Part shown: piece after piece, positions 15,080 through 23,519 of the stretch
How the letters are laid out: the number at the start of each line of letters is the position of its first letter
Position numbering within the stretch: the first letter of the stretch is position 1
Source of the DNA: Akkermansia sp.
Lineage (GTDB): Bacteria; Verrucomicrobiota; Verrucomicrobiia; Verrucomicrobiales; Akkermansiaceae
Assembly: GCA_030536145.1 (NCBI GenBank)
Contig: JAUNQN010000013.1
Span: forward strand, 1-33,924
Length of the DNA: 33,924 nucleotides
Direction of reading: 5' to 3'
Program-made: the position numbers and the translations under genes
Notes under the pieces: model-generated
What the model saw: the letters and a program-made list of their open reading frames with translations, nothing else
What the model was told of the DNA's origin: nothing
Database searches by the model: none

Positions 15080-16146
15080 CTAGATTATTTTTCCTAGCAG
15101 GGGGATGCGCTTGATGATGCAACCTGAGACCAGGGCTGCAGCCGCCACAAGGAGCGCTCCCAGGCAAGTGGCGGGGTAGCTGTGGCCCATGTGGGCGTAC
15201 AGGACCGGGAGCAGGAAATGCCGCCAGATGTTTTCCGTTACAATGCCGGCAAATACGCCGGAGGCGCACAGGAATACGGCTTTCTGTATCACTGGTCTCT
15301 GCTTGCCCGTTCCTGCTTGATTTCGCAATGCCAGGAAGACGAAGCCCGCAGGCAGCATCAGGAAGCTTTTGATGAAAGGGTTCTGGTCTATGTCGTTCCC
15401 CAGGGGCAGGTGGACGGCAAAGACTCCCGCCGCAAGGGAGAGGGCGGCGGCGATTCCAAGCGCGGCAAGTTTTTTTGGGGCAGTTTTTGGGGAGTCCTGT
15501 GTTCTAGGAAATAGCCCAGGAGGGCATAGCAGAGGCAGTGGCTCCAGCAGAAGGGCGGGTAGGTTGCGTCAGCAAAGGGCAGGAATTTTGCCAGCATAGT
15601 GCCAGGGGTTCCGGTGACGGCCAGGGCTGCACCGGGAAGGACGATGAGGCATGCCGCCTGCAGGGCCATGAGCAGGTAGAAACTGCTGTTCCGCATGTGC
15701 TGCGCCAGGCAGCGCAGCATGGGCAGCAGGAGCAGCATGCCCAGGTAGGCGTACAGAAACCAGACAGCGTGTGCGGCGGTGATGTGGTTGAAGGTGTTTC
15801 CGATAAGGCAGCCGGAGATATAGGCCTTCCAGCTCCACCCCATATCTGTGATGATGGTGGCAAACAGCTGCTGCCCGGCCACAAAGAGCAGGATGAGCAG
15901 GATGAAGCGCAGAATGCGTTTCCGGAACAGGGGGGCGAGAGGTTCCTCCCTGTGCAGCAGTACGGCACCGCTTACCATGAAGAAGAGTGGTACGGCGAGC
16001 TTGCAGCACTCGTCTGCCAGCAGGATGAGCCAGTACACGGCGCTCCCGCTGCAGCCCCGTGCCGGGGTGATGAGTGCCGTGTGGTTGAATACCACGAGGA
16101 AAAGCGCCAGGATGCGCAGCAGGTCCAGGTGTGCCTTACGGTTCAT
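15080..16146 (-). CDS. Acyltransferase-3 family protein, interrupted by a -1 frameshift
   Basis: Two frames together encode one acyltransferase-3 membrane protein of about 355 aa. The first runs from the ATG at 16146 and alone gives 252 aa, ending in an untypical Pro/Arg-rich tail (stop near 15388). It has LLRILALFLVVFNHTAL with the conserved Arg-His spacing. A -1 shift at the A7 run (15470-15476) instead continues as LAALGIAAALSLAAGVFAV, then FIKSFLMLPAGFVFLALRN, and ends at 15080: clear membrane helices expected of the family. Either the gene is broken or phase-variable, or the shift is programmed, or the base count is a sequencing error. The start overlaps the glf stop by four bases. Likely role: O-acylation of the glycan. 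Confidence 0.8.
15469..15476 (-). other. A7 slippery heptamer (A AAA AAC) at the frameshift
   Basis: Read on the minus strand in the upstream frame, the codons are CAA AAA AAC (15477-15469). This contains the canonical -1 slippery heptamer A-AAA-AAC in the correct register. Re-reading one A restores the long hydrophobic frame. A seven-base homopolymer is also prone to replication and transcription slippage. Confidence 0.75.
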
Positions 16147-17276
16147 GCGGTGGGGATATGGTGGCTCAGTTCCTTGGCCGCGGAATCCAGTGCGGAGCGG
16201 ATGACAGCATCCATGTCATAGTACCTGTACTCAGCCAAGCGGCCGCCGAAGATGGTGCGGGGCTCTGCGGCGGCAAGTTCCCGGTACTTGGCGTACAGGG
16301 CGGCGTTGCGTGCATCGTTCACGGGGTAGTATGGCTCGTCCCCCGGGTGCCATTCAGAGCTGCATTCCCGGCTGATGACGGTTTGGGGCTGGGTCCCGAA
16401 CTCAAAGTGCTTGTGCTCGATGATGCGGGTCCAGGGAGTTTCCGCATCCGTATAGTTCATGGCGGCCACGCCCTGATAGTTGGGGATGTCCAGCAGCTCT
16501 GTCTCAAAGCGCACGGAGCGGTACTGGAGCGTGCCCAGGGAGTAGCGGAAGTAGGCGTCTACGGGTCCGGTGTACACCACTTTCTTTGCCAGGGAATTCA
16601 GCTCTGCGCGGTGCTCCAGGTAGTCCACCCCGGTGCGCACCTGTATGCCATGGAGCATGCGCTGCACCATGGCGGTGTATCCGCCGGTGGGAATGCCCTG
16701 GTGCAGGGCGTTGAAGTAGTTGTTGTCATAGGTGAGGCGTACGGGCAGGCGCTTGATGATGAAGGCGGGCAGTTCCGTGCAGGGGCGGCCCCACTGCTTT
16801 TCCGTGTAGCCCTTGATGAGTTTCTCGTAGATATCCCTGCCGACGAGGCTGATGGCTTGTTCCTCCAGGTTCTGCGGGGTTGTGATGCCTGCCTCCGCCC
16901 GCTGCTGTTCAATTTTTTCCGCCGCCTGCTGCGGTGTGGTGACTCCCCACATCTTGTTGAAGGTGTACATATTGAAGGGCAGGGAGTAGAGCTCCCCGCG
17001 GTAGTTTGCCACGGGGCTGTTGGTAAAGCGGTTGAAAGTGGCAAAGCGGGTGATGTACTGCCACACGCCCTCGTCGTTCGTATGGAAGATGTGGGCACCG
17101 TAGCGGTGTACCTGGATCCCGGCCTGTTCCTCCGTGTACACGTTTCCGCCCACATGGGGGCGCTTGTCCACTACCAGCACCTTCTTGCCGGCAGCGTATG
17201 CCTGCTGCGCAAACACAGTACCGAAGAGGCCGGCTCCCACTACTAGGTAATCGTATGTACAGGGTGAGGTATTCAT
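16143..17276 (-). CDS. glf: UDP-galactopyranose mutase
   Basis: A flavoenzyme that interconverts UDP-galactopyranose and UDP-galactofuranose, supplying Galf for surface glycans. At 377 aa it has normal length. The FAD-binding motif VVGAGLFG is at residues 12-19, followed by VVDKRPHVGGNVYTEE and the family-specific HRYGAHIFHT. Further conserved pieces are YTGPVDAYF and RIIEHKHFE, with GGRLAEYRYYDMDAVI near the end. The start at 17276 follows a consensus promoter by only ten bases. It is the first gene of a two-gene minus operon with the split acyltransferase. Its presence predicts a galactofuranose residue in the glycan. Confidence 0.96.
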   Translation of the reverse strand: MNTSPCTYDYLVVGAGLFGTVFAQQAYAAGKKVLVVDKRPHVGGNVYTEEQAGIQVHRYGAHIFHTNDEGVWQYITRFATFNRFTNSPVANYRGELYSLPFNMYTFNKMWGVTTPQQAAEKIEQQRAEAGITTPQNLEEQAISLVGRDIYEKLIKGYTEKQWGRPCTELPAFIIKRLPVRLTYDNNYFNALHQGIPTGGYTAMVQRMLHGIQVRTGVDYLEHRAELNSLAKKVVYTGPVDAYFRYSLGTLQYRSVRFETELLDIPNYQGVAAMNYTDAETPWTRIIEHKHFEFGTQPQTVISRECSSEWHPGDEPYYPVNDARNAALYAKYRELAAAEPRTIFGGRLAEYRYYDMDAVIRSALDSAAKELSHHIPTA

Positions 17277-17286
17277 CTATACGCCG

Positions 17287-17315
17287 AGTCTATGCCCTTT
17301 TCCCGTTGGTGTCAA
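17287..17315 (-). promoter_or_regulatory. glf promoter
   Basis: On the minus strand: perfect TTGACA (17315-17310), 17-bp spacer, TAGACT (17292-17287). Ten bases lead to the ATG at 17276, predicting a leader of 3-4 nt. Confidence 0.7.
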
Positions 17316-17370
17316 TGGTTATCTTGGGGCACATGAGTGGAAAACGCCCGAGAAACGGGCTACATTATCC

Positions 17371-17399
17371 TTGTGAACAGGGAACAATGATGGTACGAT
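17371..17399 (+). promoter_or_regulatory. Promoter of the GtrII-like gene
   Basis: TTGTGA (17371-17376), 17-bp spacer, TACGAT (17394-17399) with extended TGG. It is weaker than the others. It predicts a start near 17406, coinciding with an in-frame ATG. Confidence 0.5.
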
Positions 17400-17405
17400 A
17401 TGCAC

Positions 17406-18932
17406 ATGGATATGATGATGCCCCTACAACGGCAGGTGATAAATGCCCGCTGGCGCTTGCTGGTGCAGTGGTGTGCCTATGTGCTGCTCTACCTGTGCAT
17501 ATACGGGTTAACGATTTTCCGCTTCGGCATGGATTGGGATGAGGTGAACTGCTTTGGCCTTCCGGCTAATGTGGAGTACCTGCTCAACGGGCGCTGGGGC
17601 CTGTACCTGTATCGCGTAGTGATGGGCGGGGGCACCCTGCCTTTTGTGGGGGGGCTGGTGGCCGGTTTCTACATGGCGGCAGCCTTGGTGCTGCAAACCC
17701 GCTTGTTTGGCCTTCAGCGTTTGTGGCAGCAGCTGGTGTACGGGGTAATGTACCTGGGCTGCCTGCAGTGGGCATATCAGCTGCGCTATTCCGTGCAGAG
17801 CGATGCGGTGGCGCTGGGATTCCTGCTGCTCAGCGGTGCTGCGTGCCTGCTGGCCCGCCCCGGTGTGTGGCGGACTGCCGGGGCGGCGGTGGCTGTGACT
17901 TTGGCCCTGTCCGTGTACCAGTCCATAGGCCTGTACTGGGTGGTGCTGCTGGGCGGGTGGATAGCTGCGGATACCATGCGGCGGGGAGTGTTGCCCGGCC
18001 GGCGGTGGTGGGTGCGTGCGGCACTTGTCACCCTTTGCGCCATAGTCTTGTATTTTTGCATTGCCGGAGTGGTGGCATCTTGCGCGGATGCACCGGCGGA
18101 ATACAAGGAAGATATGGCGCAATCTGTGACTGGGCGCTACCCGCAATGGATGACCCAGGCCCGGGGAGCCAAGGAGCTTGTGGTGGCATTCTTGCATTAT
18201 GCGCTGAAAGCACCTGTGGATTTGTTCTTCAATGGCAATACTGAATATCACAACCACTGGGTGTGCTATACGGCTGTTGTTCCTGTTGCGGGAGTGTTGT
18301 TCCTGTCATGGCGCAGGCTTCCGCGCATTTCTGCTGCAGTTGTGAGCGCCGTGGCGGTGGCTCTTCCGTTCCTGCCGTATGAGACCCTGCGCTATTTCCC
18401 CACGCGTGTGTATGTGGCAGAGCCGCTGGCCCTTGCCTGTGCCTGGGGGCTGTTGCTGTCTGCCTGGCCGCAGGGGATTTCCCGGTGCTGGCGGCGGGGC
18501 CTCCTGTTGCTGGCAGGTTTTGTGGCGCTCAAATCCATGTACCGGGGGGCTCTTATGGCCCGTGACGAGGCGTATTATTTCCAGCAGGGGCTGGTAGAGC
18601 TCCAGAATATGCATGAGCGCGGGCGCCAGGTTGCCCTGGCTCAGGGGCTGAAGGATTGCACCATTGTCCTCTTCGGCGCGGCAGACCGCCCCAAGGGGGA
18701 TTTGTACTCCATGGAGCAGCACGGGAGCTACCCTGATTCCGCCTTGCCGGAGTTCAATTTCTTCGGCTCTACCAATTATGCCAAGTACATGCGCCTGCGC
18801 AATCTGCGCCAGGCTGCCAAGGGTGAGGAGAAGCTGCATGCCGCCGCCCTGCAGGATATGCCCTGCTGGCCTGCCGATGACAGTATCCGCGTGGATCGGG
18901 ATATTGTCATCATCAAGATTAACGACAAATAA
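17406..18932 (+). CDS. GtrII-like membrane glucosyltransferase
   Basis: A polytopic membrane protein of about 508 aa with roughly ten hydrophobic segments and a C-terminal soluble part. The early acidic motif FGMDWDE, followed by NGRW and a hydrophobic helix, resembles the GtrII-type glucosyltransferase family. Members of that family add glucose from undecaprenyl-phosphate-glucose to O-antigen on the periplasmic side. Five clustered ATGs (17400, 17406, 17412, 17415, 17418) make the start uncertain; I chose 17406 because the promoter predicts transcription from there. A Wzy polymerase is a less likely alternative with similar topology. It is followed after 11 bp by a GT2 gene, probably in the same operon. 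Confidence 0.65.
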   Translation: MDMMMPLQRQVINARWRLLVQWCAYVLLYLCIYGLTIFRFGMDWDEVNCFGLPANVEYLLNGRWGLYLYRVVMGGGTLPFVGGLVAGFYMAAALVLQTRLFGLQRLWQQLVYGVMYLGCLQWAYQLRYSVQSDAVALGFLLLSGAACLLARPGVWRTAGAAVAVTLALSVYQSIGLYWVVLLGGWIAADTMRRGVLPGRRWWVRAALVTLCAIVLYFCIAGVVASCADAPAEYKEDMAQSVTGRYPQWMTQARGAKELVVAFLHYALKAPVDLFFNGNTEYHNHWVCYTAVVPVAGVLFLSWRRLPRISAAVVSAVAVALPFLPYETLRYFPTRVYVAEPLALACAWGLLLSAWPQGISRCWRRGLLLLAGFVALKSMYRGALMARDEAYYFQQGLVELQNMHERGRQVALAQGLKDCTIVLFGAADRPKGDLYSMEQHGSYPDSALPEFNFFGSTNYAKYMRLRNLRQAAKGEEKLHAAALQDMPCWPADDSIRVDRDIVIIKINDK

Positions 18933-18943
18933 CACAGGCCGCC

Positions 18944-19987
18944 ATGAGTACCCCAGATTCCCGTTCCCCACTCGTTTCCGTTGTGGTTCCCATCTACAAG
19001 GTGGAGCGCTACCTGCGCCAGTGTGTGGATTCCATATTGGCCCAGACCCTGCGGGAGATAGAGGTTATCCTGGTGGATGACGGCTCCCCGGACAATTGCC
19101 CCGCCATGGTGGATGAATACGCGGCGCGCGACCCGCGCGTGGTGGCCGTGCACCAGCCCAACGGCGGGTACGGCAAGGCGGTGAATGCTGGTATTGCCCG
19201 TGCCACAGCTCCCTACATCGGTGTGATTGAGAGCGACGACTGGATTGAGCCCACCATGTATGAGAAGCTCTACAAGCGGGCATGCGAGACCGGGGCGGAC
19301 CTGGTGAAATGCCGCTTCTGGCGCTATGATTCCACTGCCCCTGCCGGGCAGCAGGATGTGGAGGAACTGAAGGTGCTTGACGGCGCGCCGGAGGGGGTGT
19401 TCCACCCGCTGGAGTGGGACCCGCTCATCATGATCCACGTATCCCTGTGGAGCTACTTGTACAAGGCGGAGCTGGCCAAGCAGGTGAAGGTGCTGGAGAG
19501 CGCCTCCGCCGCCTATCAGGATGGTCCCTTTGTCTTTGAAATCCTGGCGCGTGCGCAGAGTATCAGCATAGTCAAGGAGCCGCTGGTCCATTACCGGAGT
19601 GAGGCCGGGCAGGGGAATTCCGGCCAGCAGACGGGGCGCCGGGCCTTGCAGGCACCTGCTACCGTGGCTGTGGCGCGGGATGCCCTGGCCCGCCTGGGTA
19701 AGCTGGAGTGTATCCGGGAGTCCTTCTACTACTGGGGCTACGGCATGTGCCGCATTTTCATGGAGAACCTGCAGCCGGAGCTGCGTGGTGAGTACTGCGC
19801 ATTGTATCGCGCCGCCTTTGCCCCGCTGAAGGGGGATAAGTCATTTGCCTACAAGTATTTCTCCGCCTGGCAGGAGGATGACGTGCGCTGGCTGCTGGCC
19901 GGGCATGACCTGCCCAAGACCAGGTGGCACAATGCCTGGTTCATGCTGCGCTACAAGCTGAGGCGCATGTTCGGCGGCAAGCGGTAG
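18944..19987 (+). CDS. GT2-family glycosyltransferase
   Basis: A 347-aa GT-A glycosyltransferase of family 2. The N-terminal strand VSVVVPIYKVERYLRQCVDSIL is the textbook opening. It is followed by VDDGSPDN (DDGS at 45-48), the N-x-G-x-x-x-A-x-N-x-G helix (PNGGYGKAVNAGIA), and the metal site ESDDW at 96-100. It starts 11 bp after the GtrII-like gene and appears co-transcribed with it. It converges with the GT8 gene, 15 bp away. It adds a sugar to the lipid-linked unit in the cytoplasm; donor and acceptor are unknown. Confidence 0.92.
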   Translation: MSTPDSRSPLVSVVVPIYKVERYLRQCVDSILAQTLREIEVILVDDGSPDNCPAMVDEYAARDPRVVAVHQPNGGYGKAVNAGIARATAPYIGVIESDDWIEPTMYEKLYKRACETGADLVKCRFWRYDSTAPAGQQDVEELKVLDGAPEGVFHPLEWDPLIMIHVSLWSYLYKAELAKQVKVLESASAAYQDGPFVFEILARAQSISIVKEPLVHYRSEAGQGNSGQQTGRRALQAPATVAVARDALARLGKLECIRESFYYWGYGMCRIFMENLQPELRGEYCALYRAAFAPLKGDKSFAYKYFSAWQEDDVRWLLAGHDLPKTRWHNAWFMLRYKLRRMFGGKR

Positions 19988-20002
19988 GGATGGGCGGCGG
20001 TG

Positions 20003-21121
20003 TCAGCAGCATGCCTTGGCGTTTCTCAGCACGGTGCGCAGCCCGTCACGCTGCATGGCATAGCGCTTGCGCCGCTCCCCCGTGAACAGGTAGGAAGCCA
20101 CCGTGTACTTGATGAGCTGTTTGCGCAGTTCCCCTATGTACTGTTTGATGGGGGTGTTCGGCTGGATGAAACGGGAAGGGGAAAGGGAACCTATGCGCGG
20201 CGAATACGGCATGTAGCCGCGCCATGCTGATTGTTTCCAGAAATCGATAAACTGCTGTTCCAGCGGGTAGCGCGCTCCTTCCAGCACGCGCGGTTTCTGC
20301 CCTGCAAAGTGGATGATGGCAGGAGATGTCAAGGCTAGTGCCAGTTCCTCCTTGGTGTATTTGCATGTAGACGGGTAGTATTCTTCTCCGGAATAGAATT
20401 TGCCGTACAGGGGAATGGCCCCGTAACTCACAGGCAGGGGCGCGGTGTGCCCCCAACACACATAGTTGAGAACGTCTTGGTCCAGAAGCGGTGCTTTCTC
20501 CAGGGTGATTTGTTCACACTCATCCAGGCAGCGCCTGGCAAAGCCTTTGTTTTCAAATTCTGTGATATCCAGCAGTATGGTGCCTGCATTGATGTATAGC
20601 CCGTCTGTAGATGTGGTGTCAACGCCGAACCTCTGGCTCCAGCGTTCAACGTAACTGATATGTGCGCCGGTATCAGGTATGTGGATGACGGGTGGAAGGC
20701 AATTGAGTTCCTGCACGCCGGCTACCACACAACCTTTCATATCCGTGTCGTAGACCGGAGCAATGTCCCGTGTAAAGAATACATCGGCATCTGAATAGAA
20801 TATGCGCCGGTGTGGCGTGCCTGCAAAAATGGAGGGAAGCATGAACCTTGCATACGTCACTTTCGGGAAATAATAGGTGGTTGGTAAATTGCACGCAATT
20901 TCGGAAACATCATGGAATGTGACAGAATAGTTGAAGCGGTTCTCCAAGCTCACCAGGTAATCCTTGGTCATGTCGGAAATGCCGTCATCCATTACATGTA
21001 CCTCATACCTGGAGGTCGGGGCTGCGACCTTGAGCAGGGATTCTACAGCCAACAGCAAAGGTATAGAGAACCTCTCATTGGCGGCAAATACGATTGGATA
21101 TGTTCGGTGCGTCCCATTCAT
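20003..21121 (-). CDS. GT8-family glycosyltransferase
   Basis: A 372-aa retaining GT-A glycosyltransferase of family 8, the group of LPS alpha-galactosyl and alpha-glucosyltransferases (RfaI/RfaJ, LgtC). The N-terminus IVFAANERFSIPLLLAVESLL matches the family. The metal-binding D-x-D is at D111-A-D113 in FYSDADVFF, and the C-terminal IIHFAGQKPR segment corresponds to the conserved H-x-x-G-x-x-K-P motif. It has its own near-leaderless promoter, is transcribed towards the GT2 gene, and diverges from the U32 gene. Probable role: an alpha-linked hexose in the glycan or LPS core. Confidence 0.9.
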   Translation of the reverse strand: MNGTHRTYPIVFAANERFSIPLLLAVESLLKVAAPTSRYEVHVMDDGISDMTKDYLVSLENRFNYSVTFHDVSEIACNLPTTYYFPKVTYARFMLPSIFAGTPHRRIFYSDADVFFTRDIAPVYDTDMKGCVVAGVQELNCLPPVIHIPDTGAHISYVERWSQRFGVDTTSTDGLYINAGTILLDITEFENKGFARRCLDECEQITLEKAPLLDQDVLNYVCWGHTAPLPVSYGAIPLYGKFYSGEEYYPSTCKYTKEELALALTSPAIIHFAGQKPRVLEGARYPLEQQFIDFWKQSAWRGYMPYSPRIGSLSPSRFIQPNTPIKQYIGELRKQLIKYTVASYLFTGERRKRYAMQRDGLRTVLRNAKACC

Positions 21122-21131
21122 GTCTTTGCTG

Positions 21132-21160
21132 ATTATAGCTTTTCTTTAAGCTCGTGACAA
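21132..21160 (-). promoter_or_regulatory. Promoter of the GT8 gene
   Basis: On the minus strand: TTGTCA (21160-21155), 17-bp spacer, perfect TATAAT (21137-21132). Ten bases lead to the ATG at 21121, giving a predicted leader of 3-4 nt. Confidence 0.8.
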
Positions 21161-21195
21161 GCGCTTATTTATGGCCTCTATCTTGTCAAAATCTC

Positions 21196-21224
21196 TTGAC
21201 CGCGCGGGGGGCTGCGGCTACAAT
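21196..21224 (+). promoter_or_regulatory. Promoter of the U32 protein / hpt operon
   Basis: TTGACC (21196-21201), 17-bp spacer, TACAAT (21219-21224). An in-frame ATG at 21223 overlaps the -10 box and cannot be the start of this transcript. The ATG at 21232 lies about where transcription should begin, so the mRNA is predicted to be leaderless. Confidence 0.8.
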
Positions 21225-21231
21225 GCGGGGC

Positions 21232-22491
21232 ATGCAGGAACTGGAGATTATGGCCCCTGCGGGGTCTTACGAATCCCTGGCGGCGGCGCTGCGCGCCGGG
21301 GCGGACAGCGTGTACTTTGGCGTGGGCATGTACAACATGCGCGCACGCTCTACCGTGAACTTTACGGAGGACGACCTGCCCAAGGTGGTGCGCCTGTGCC
21401 ACGCTTGCGGCGCAAAGGCGTATTTGACCTGCAACATCATCGTGTATGATGATGAGGTGGCCGGCATGGAACAGCTGCTGCAGCGCGCCAAGGCTGCCGG
21501 GGTGGATGCGGTCATCGCCGCGGACCTGGCGGTCATCTCATACGCCCGCGGCATAGGGCTGGAGGTGCATATATCCGTGCAGGCAAACGTGTGCAATGTG
21601 CCCGCCGTGCGCTTCTTTGCACAGTATGCGGATGTGATGGTGCTGGCGCGCGAGCTCAAGCTCTCCCAGATACGCCACATTATCGACACCATCCGCGCAG
21701 AGAACATCTGCGGCCCCGGCGGCAAGCCCGTGCGTATAGAGATATTTGCCCACGGCGCCCTCTGCATCGGCATTTCCGGCAAGTGCGGCATGAGCCTGGC
21801 CGCGTACAACCACAGCGCCAACCGCGGCCAGTGTTTCCAGCTCTGCCGCCGCAAGTACCGGGTCACGGATACGGAGACCGGGTTTGAGATGGATGTGGAC
21901 AACCAGTACATCATGTCTCCCAAGGATATCTGCACCATCCGCGTGATAGACCAGCTGGTGGAGGCCGGGGTCTCCGTGTACAAGCTGGAGGGCCGCGGGC
22001 GGTCGGAGGCGTACGTATCCACCGTGACCGCCGTGTACAAGGAGGCCGTGCAGGCCTGCGCCGCCGGGCAGTGGGGGCCGGGGAAGGTGGCCGCGTGGGA
22101 GGAGCGGCTCCTGCAGGTGTTCAACCGCAAGTTCTGGCACGGCGGCTACTACCTGGGTGAGGAGTGGGATACATGGAGCGGCTGCTCAAACAGCCTGGCG
22201 CTGGAGCAGCGCCGCCACATGGGCCGCGTGGTGCGCTGGTACCCCAAGGCCAGGGTGGCGGAGATCCGCCTGGAGGCGGAGCCCCTTTCCCCCGGTGACA
22301 AGATTGAGATTACGGGCTGCACCACCGGCATTGTGCGCGTGAACGTGCAGGAGGTGCGCTGTGACGACGCCGAGGGCGTGACCCGCACGGTGCCCACCGC
22401 GCCCAAGGGCGCCATAGCCATGGTGGCGGTGGATACCAAGCTGCGCCACGGCGACAAGGTGTACCTGGTAACCCGCCGCAAGCTGTCATGA
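21232..22491 (+). CDS. U32 family protein, TrhP (YegQ)-like tRNA uridine hydroxylation factor
   Basis: A 419-aa member of the peptidase U32 family. The N-terminus ELEIMAPAGSYESLAAALRAGADSVYFG is characteristic. The U32 signature is EIFAHGALCIGISGKCGMS at about residues 170-188. Four cysteines, at 178, 185, 201 and 205, can hold an iron-sulfur cluster, as in TrhP/UbiU-type members. Characterised relatives use prephenate to hydroxylate uridine-34 of tRNAs; older annotation calls them collagenase-like proteases. The open frame extends to 21154, but the promoter places the start at 21232. The stop overlaps the hpt start by four bases, so the two are coupled. Length fits TrhP better than the longer rRNA-acting RlhA. 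Confidence 0.85.
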   Translation: MQELEIMAPAGSYESLAAALRAGADSVYFGVGMYNMRARSTVNFTEDDLPKVVRLCHACGAKAYLTCNIIVYDDEVAGMEQLLQRAKAAGVDAVIAADLAVISYARGIGLEVHISVQANVCNVPAVRFFAQYADVMVLARELKLSQIRHIIDTIRAENICGPGGKPVRIEIFAHGALCIGISGKCGMSLAAYNHSANRGQCFQLCRRKYRVTDTETGFEMDVDNQYIMSPKDICTIRVIDQLVEAGVSVYKLEGRGRSEAYVSTVTAVYKEAVQACAAGQWGPGKVAAWEERLLQVFNRKFWHGGYYLGEEWDTWSGCSNSLALEQRRHMGRVVRWYPKARVAEIRLEAEPLSPGDKIEITGCTTGIVRVNVQEVRCDDAEGVTRTVPTAPKGAIAMVAVDTKLRHGDKVYLVTRRKLS

Positions 22492-23018
22492 GCACGCAGC
22501 CGCACATACGCCCCCTGTTCACGGAGCGGGAGATACGCGCCGCGCTGGAGCGCGTGGCCGCGCAGGTGCTGGAGCGTTTCGGCACGCAGGAGCCCGTGCA
22601 GGTGCTGGCCGTGCTGAACGGCGGCCTGTGGTTTGCCGCAGACCTGCTGCGCCTGCTGCCGCCCAATTTCCTGCTGGATACCGTGCGCATCTCCAGCTAC
22701 GGGGATGCTCAGCACAGCAGCGGCACGCTCTCATGGCTCAGCCGCCCGGCAGACTGCCGCGGCATGCGCGTGCTGGTGCTGGATGACGTGCTGGATACCG
22801 GCACCACCCTGCAGGGGGTGGTGGCGGAGCTGCGCGCCATGGGCGCGGCAGAGGTGTGCACCGCCGTGGCCGTGGACAAGCGGGAGCGCCGCTCCTGCCC
22901 CTTCTCCGCGGATTTTGCCGCCCTGCAGGTGCAGTCCGGCTTCCTGGTGGGCTACGGGCTGGATTTTGCAGGCCGCTACCGCAATCTCCCCTTCATCGGC
23001 GTGCTGGAACAGGCATGA
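22488..23018 (+). CDS. hpt: Hypoxanthine phosphoribosyltransferase
   Basis: A purine-salvage type I phosphoribosyltransferase, 176 aa. The PRPP-binding loop VLVLDDVLDTGTTL is at residues 95-108. LAVLNGGLWFAADL supplies the flexible pyrophosphate loop region, and the C-terminal VGYGLDFAGRYRNLPFIGVL is the hallmark of HGPRT. It converts hypoxanthine or guanine with PRPP to IMP or GMP. The ATG overlaps the preceding stop (ATGA), indicating one operon with the U32 gene. Base specificity between hypoxanthine and guanine cannot be told from sequence alone. Confidence 0.93.
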   Translation: MSTQPHIRPLFTEREIRAALERVAAQVLERFGTQEPVQVLAVLNGGLWFAADLLRLLPPNFLLDTVRISSYGDAQHSSGTLSWLSRPADCRGMRVLVLDDVLDTGTTLQGVVAELRAMGAAEVCTAVAVDKRERRSCPFSADFAALQVQSGFLVGYGLDFAGRYRNLPFIGVLEQA

Positions 23019-23054
23019 ATTCTGCATGAAATGGAAAATTCTCAACCTTTGTGC

Positions 23055-23083
23055 TTGACTTTCCCTCCCGCTCGTGCTAACTT
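23055..23083 (+). promoter_or_regulatory. rpsP promoter
   Basis: TTGACT (23055-23060), 17-bp spacer, TAACTT (23078-23083) with extended TGC. It predicts a start near 23090 and a leader of about 72 nt. The layout matches the GT2 promoter at 13865. Confidence 0.7.
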
Positions 23084-23162
23084 GTCGTCCCGCCTTGGTG
23101 GCTCCGCGTAAGCGCTGCCCCTGCGGCTCATATCAAAACAACCTCCAAACAACTTATCAAAT

Positions 23163-23405
23163 ATGGTAGCAATTCGTCTTAACCGCCAGGGTTCCAAGGA
23201 CCGTCCTTTCTACAAGATCGTTGTCGTCGACAGCCGTGACCGCCGCGATGGCGACTTCATCGAGCAGATTGGCACCTACAATCCCATGGCTGAGGGTGTC
23301 AACTACACCATCGACGTCGAGAAGGCTGACAAGTGGATCTCCAACGGTGCCCAGCCCTCCGAGACCGTCGCATCCATCATCAAGAAGGCTCGCGCCGCCA
23401 AGTAA
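23163..23405 (+). CDS. rpsP: 30S ribosomal protein S16
   Basis: An 80-aa basic ribosomal protein that binds 16S rRNA in the 30S body. The N-terminus [41 protein letters not shown] is unmistakable S16. It is monocistronic here: its own promoter and a 72-nt leader precede it, and a strong terminator follows. The common neighbours rimM and trmD do not follow directly. Confidence 0.98.
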   Translation: MVAIRLNRQGSKDRPFYKIVVVDSRDRRDGDFIEQIGTYNPMAEGVNYTIDVEKADKWISNGAQPSETVASIIKKARAAK

Positions 23406-23431
23406 ACCCTTTCAACCAAGGTTGTTTTTCG

Positions 23432-23470
23432 GCACACCATGCCCGTGGCATGGTGTGCTGGCGTTTTTTT
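23432..23470 (+). terminator. Intrinsic terminator after rpsP
   Basis: Perfect 12-bp stem (23432-23443 with 23447-23458), CGT loop, then TGGCG and a run of seven T ending at 23470. It lies 26 bp after the rpsP stop. Confidence 0.9.
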
Positions 23471-23519
23471 GTGGTTTTGTTTGAACACACGCGCCTCATC
23501 CGGAGTCTAACAGGCTGGT

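Noticed and set aside
15388..16146. Treating the 252-aa frame as a complete short acyltransferase
   Set aside because: The tail after the A7 run is Pro/Arg-rich and unlike the family, while the -1 frame supplies the missing membrane helices.
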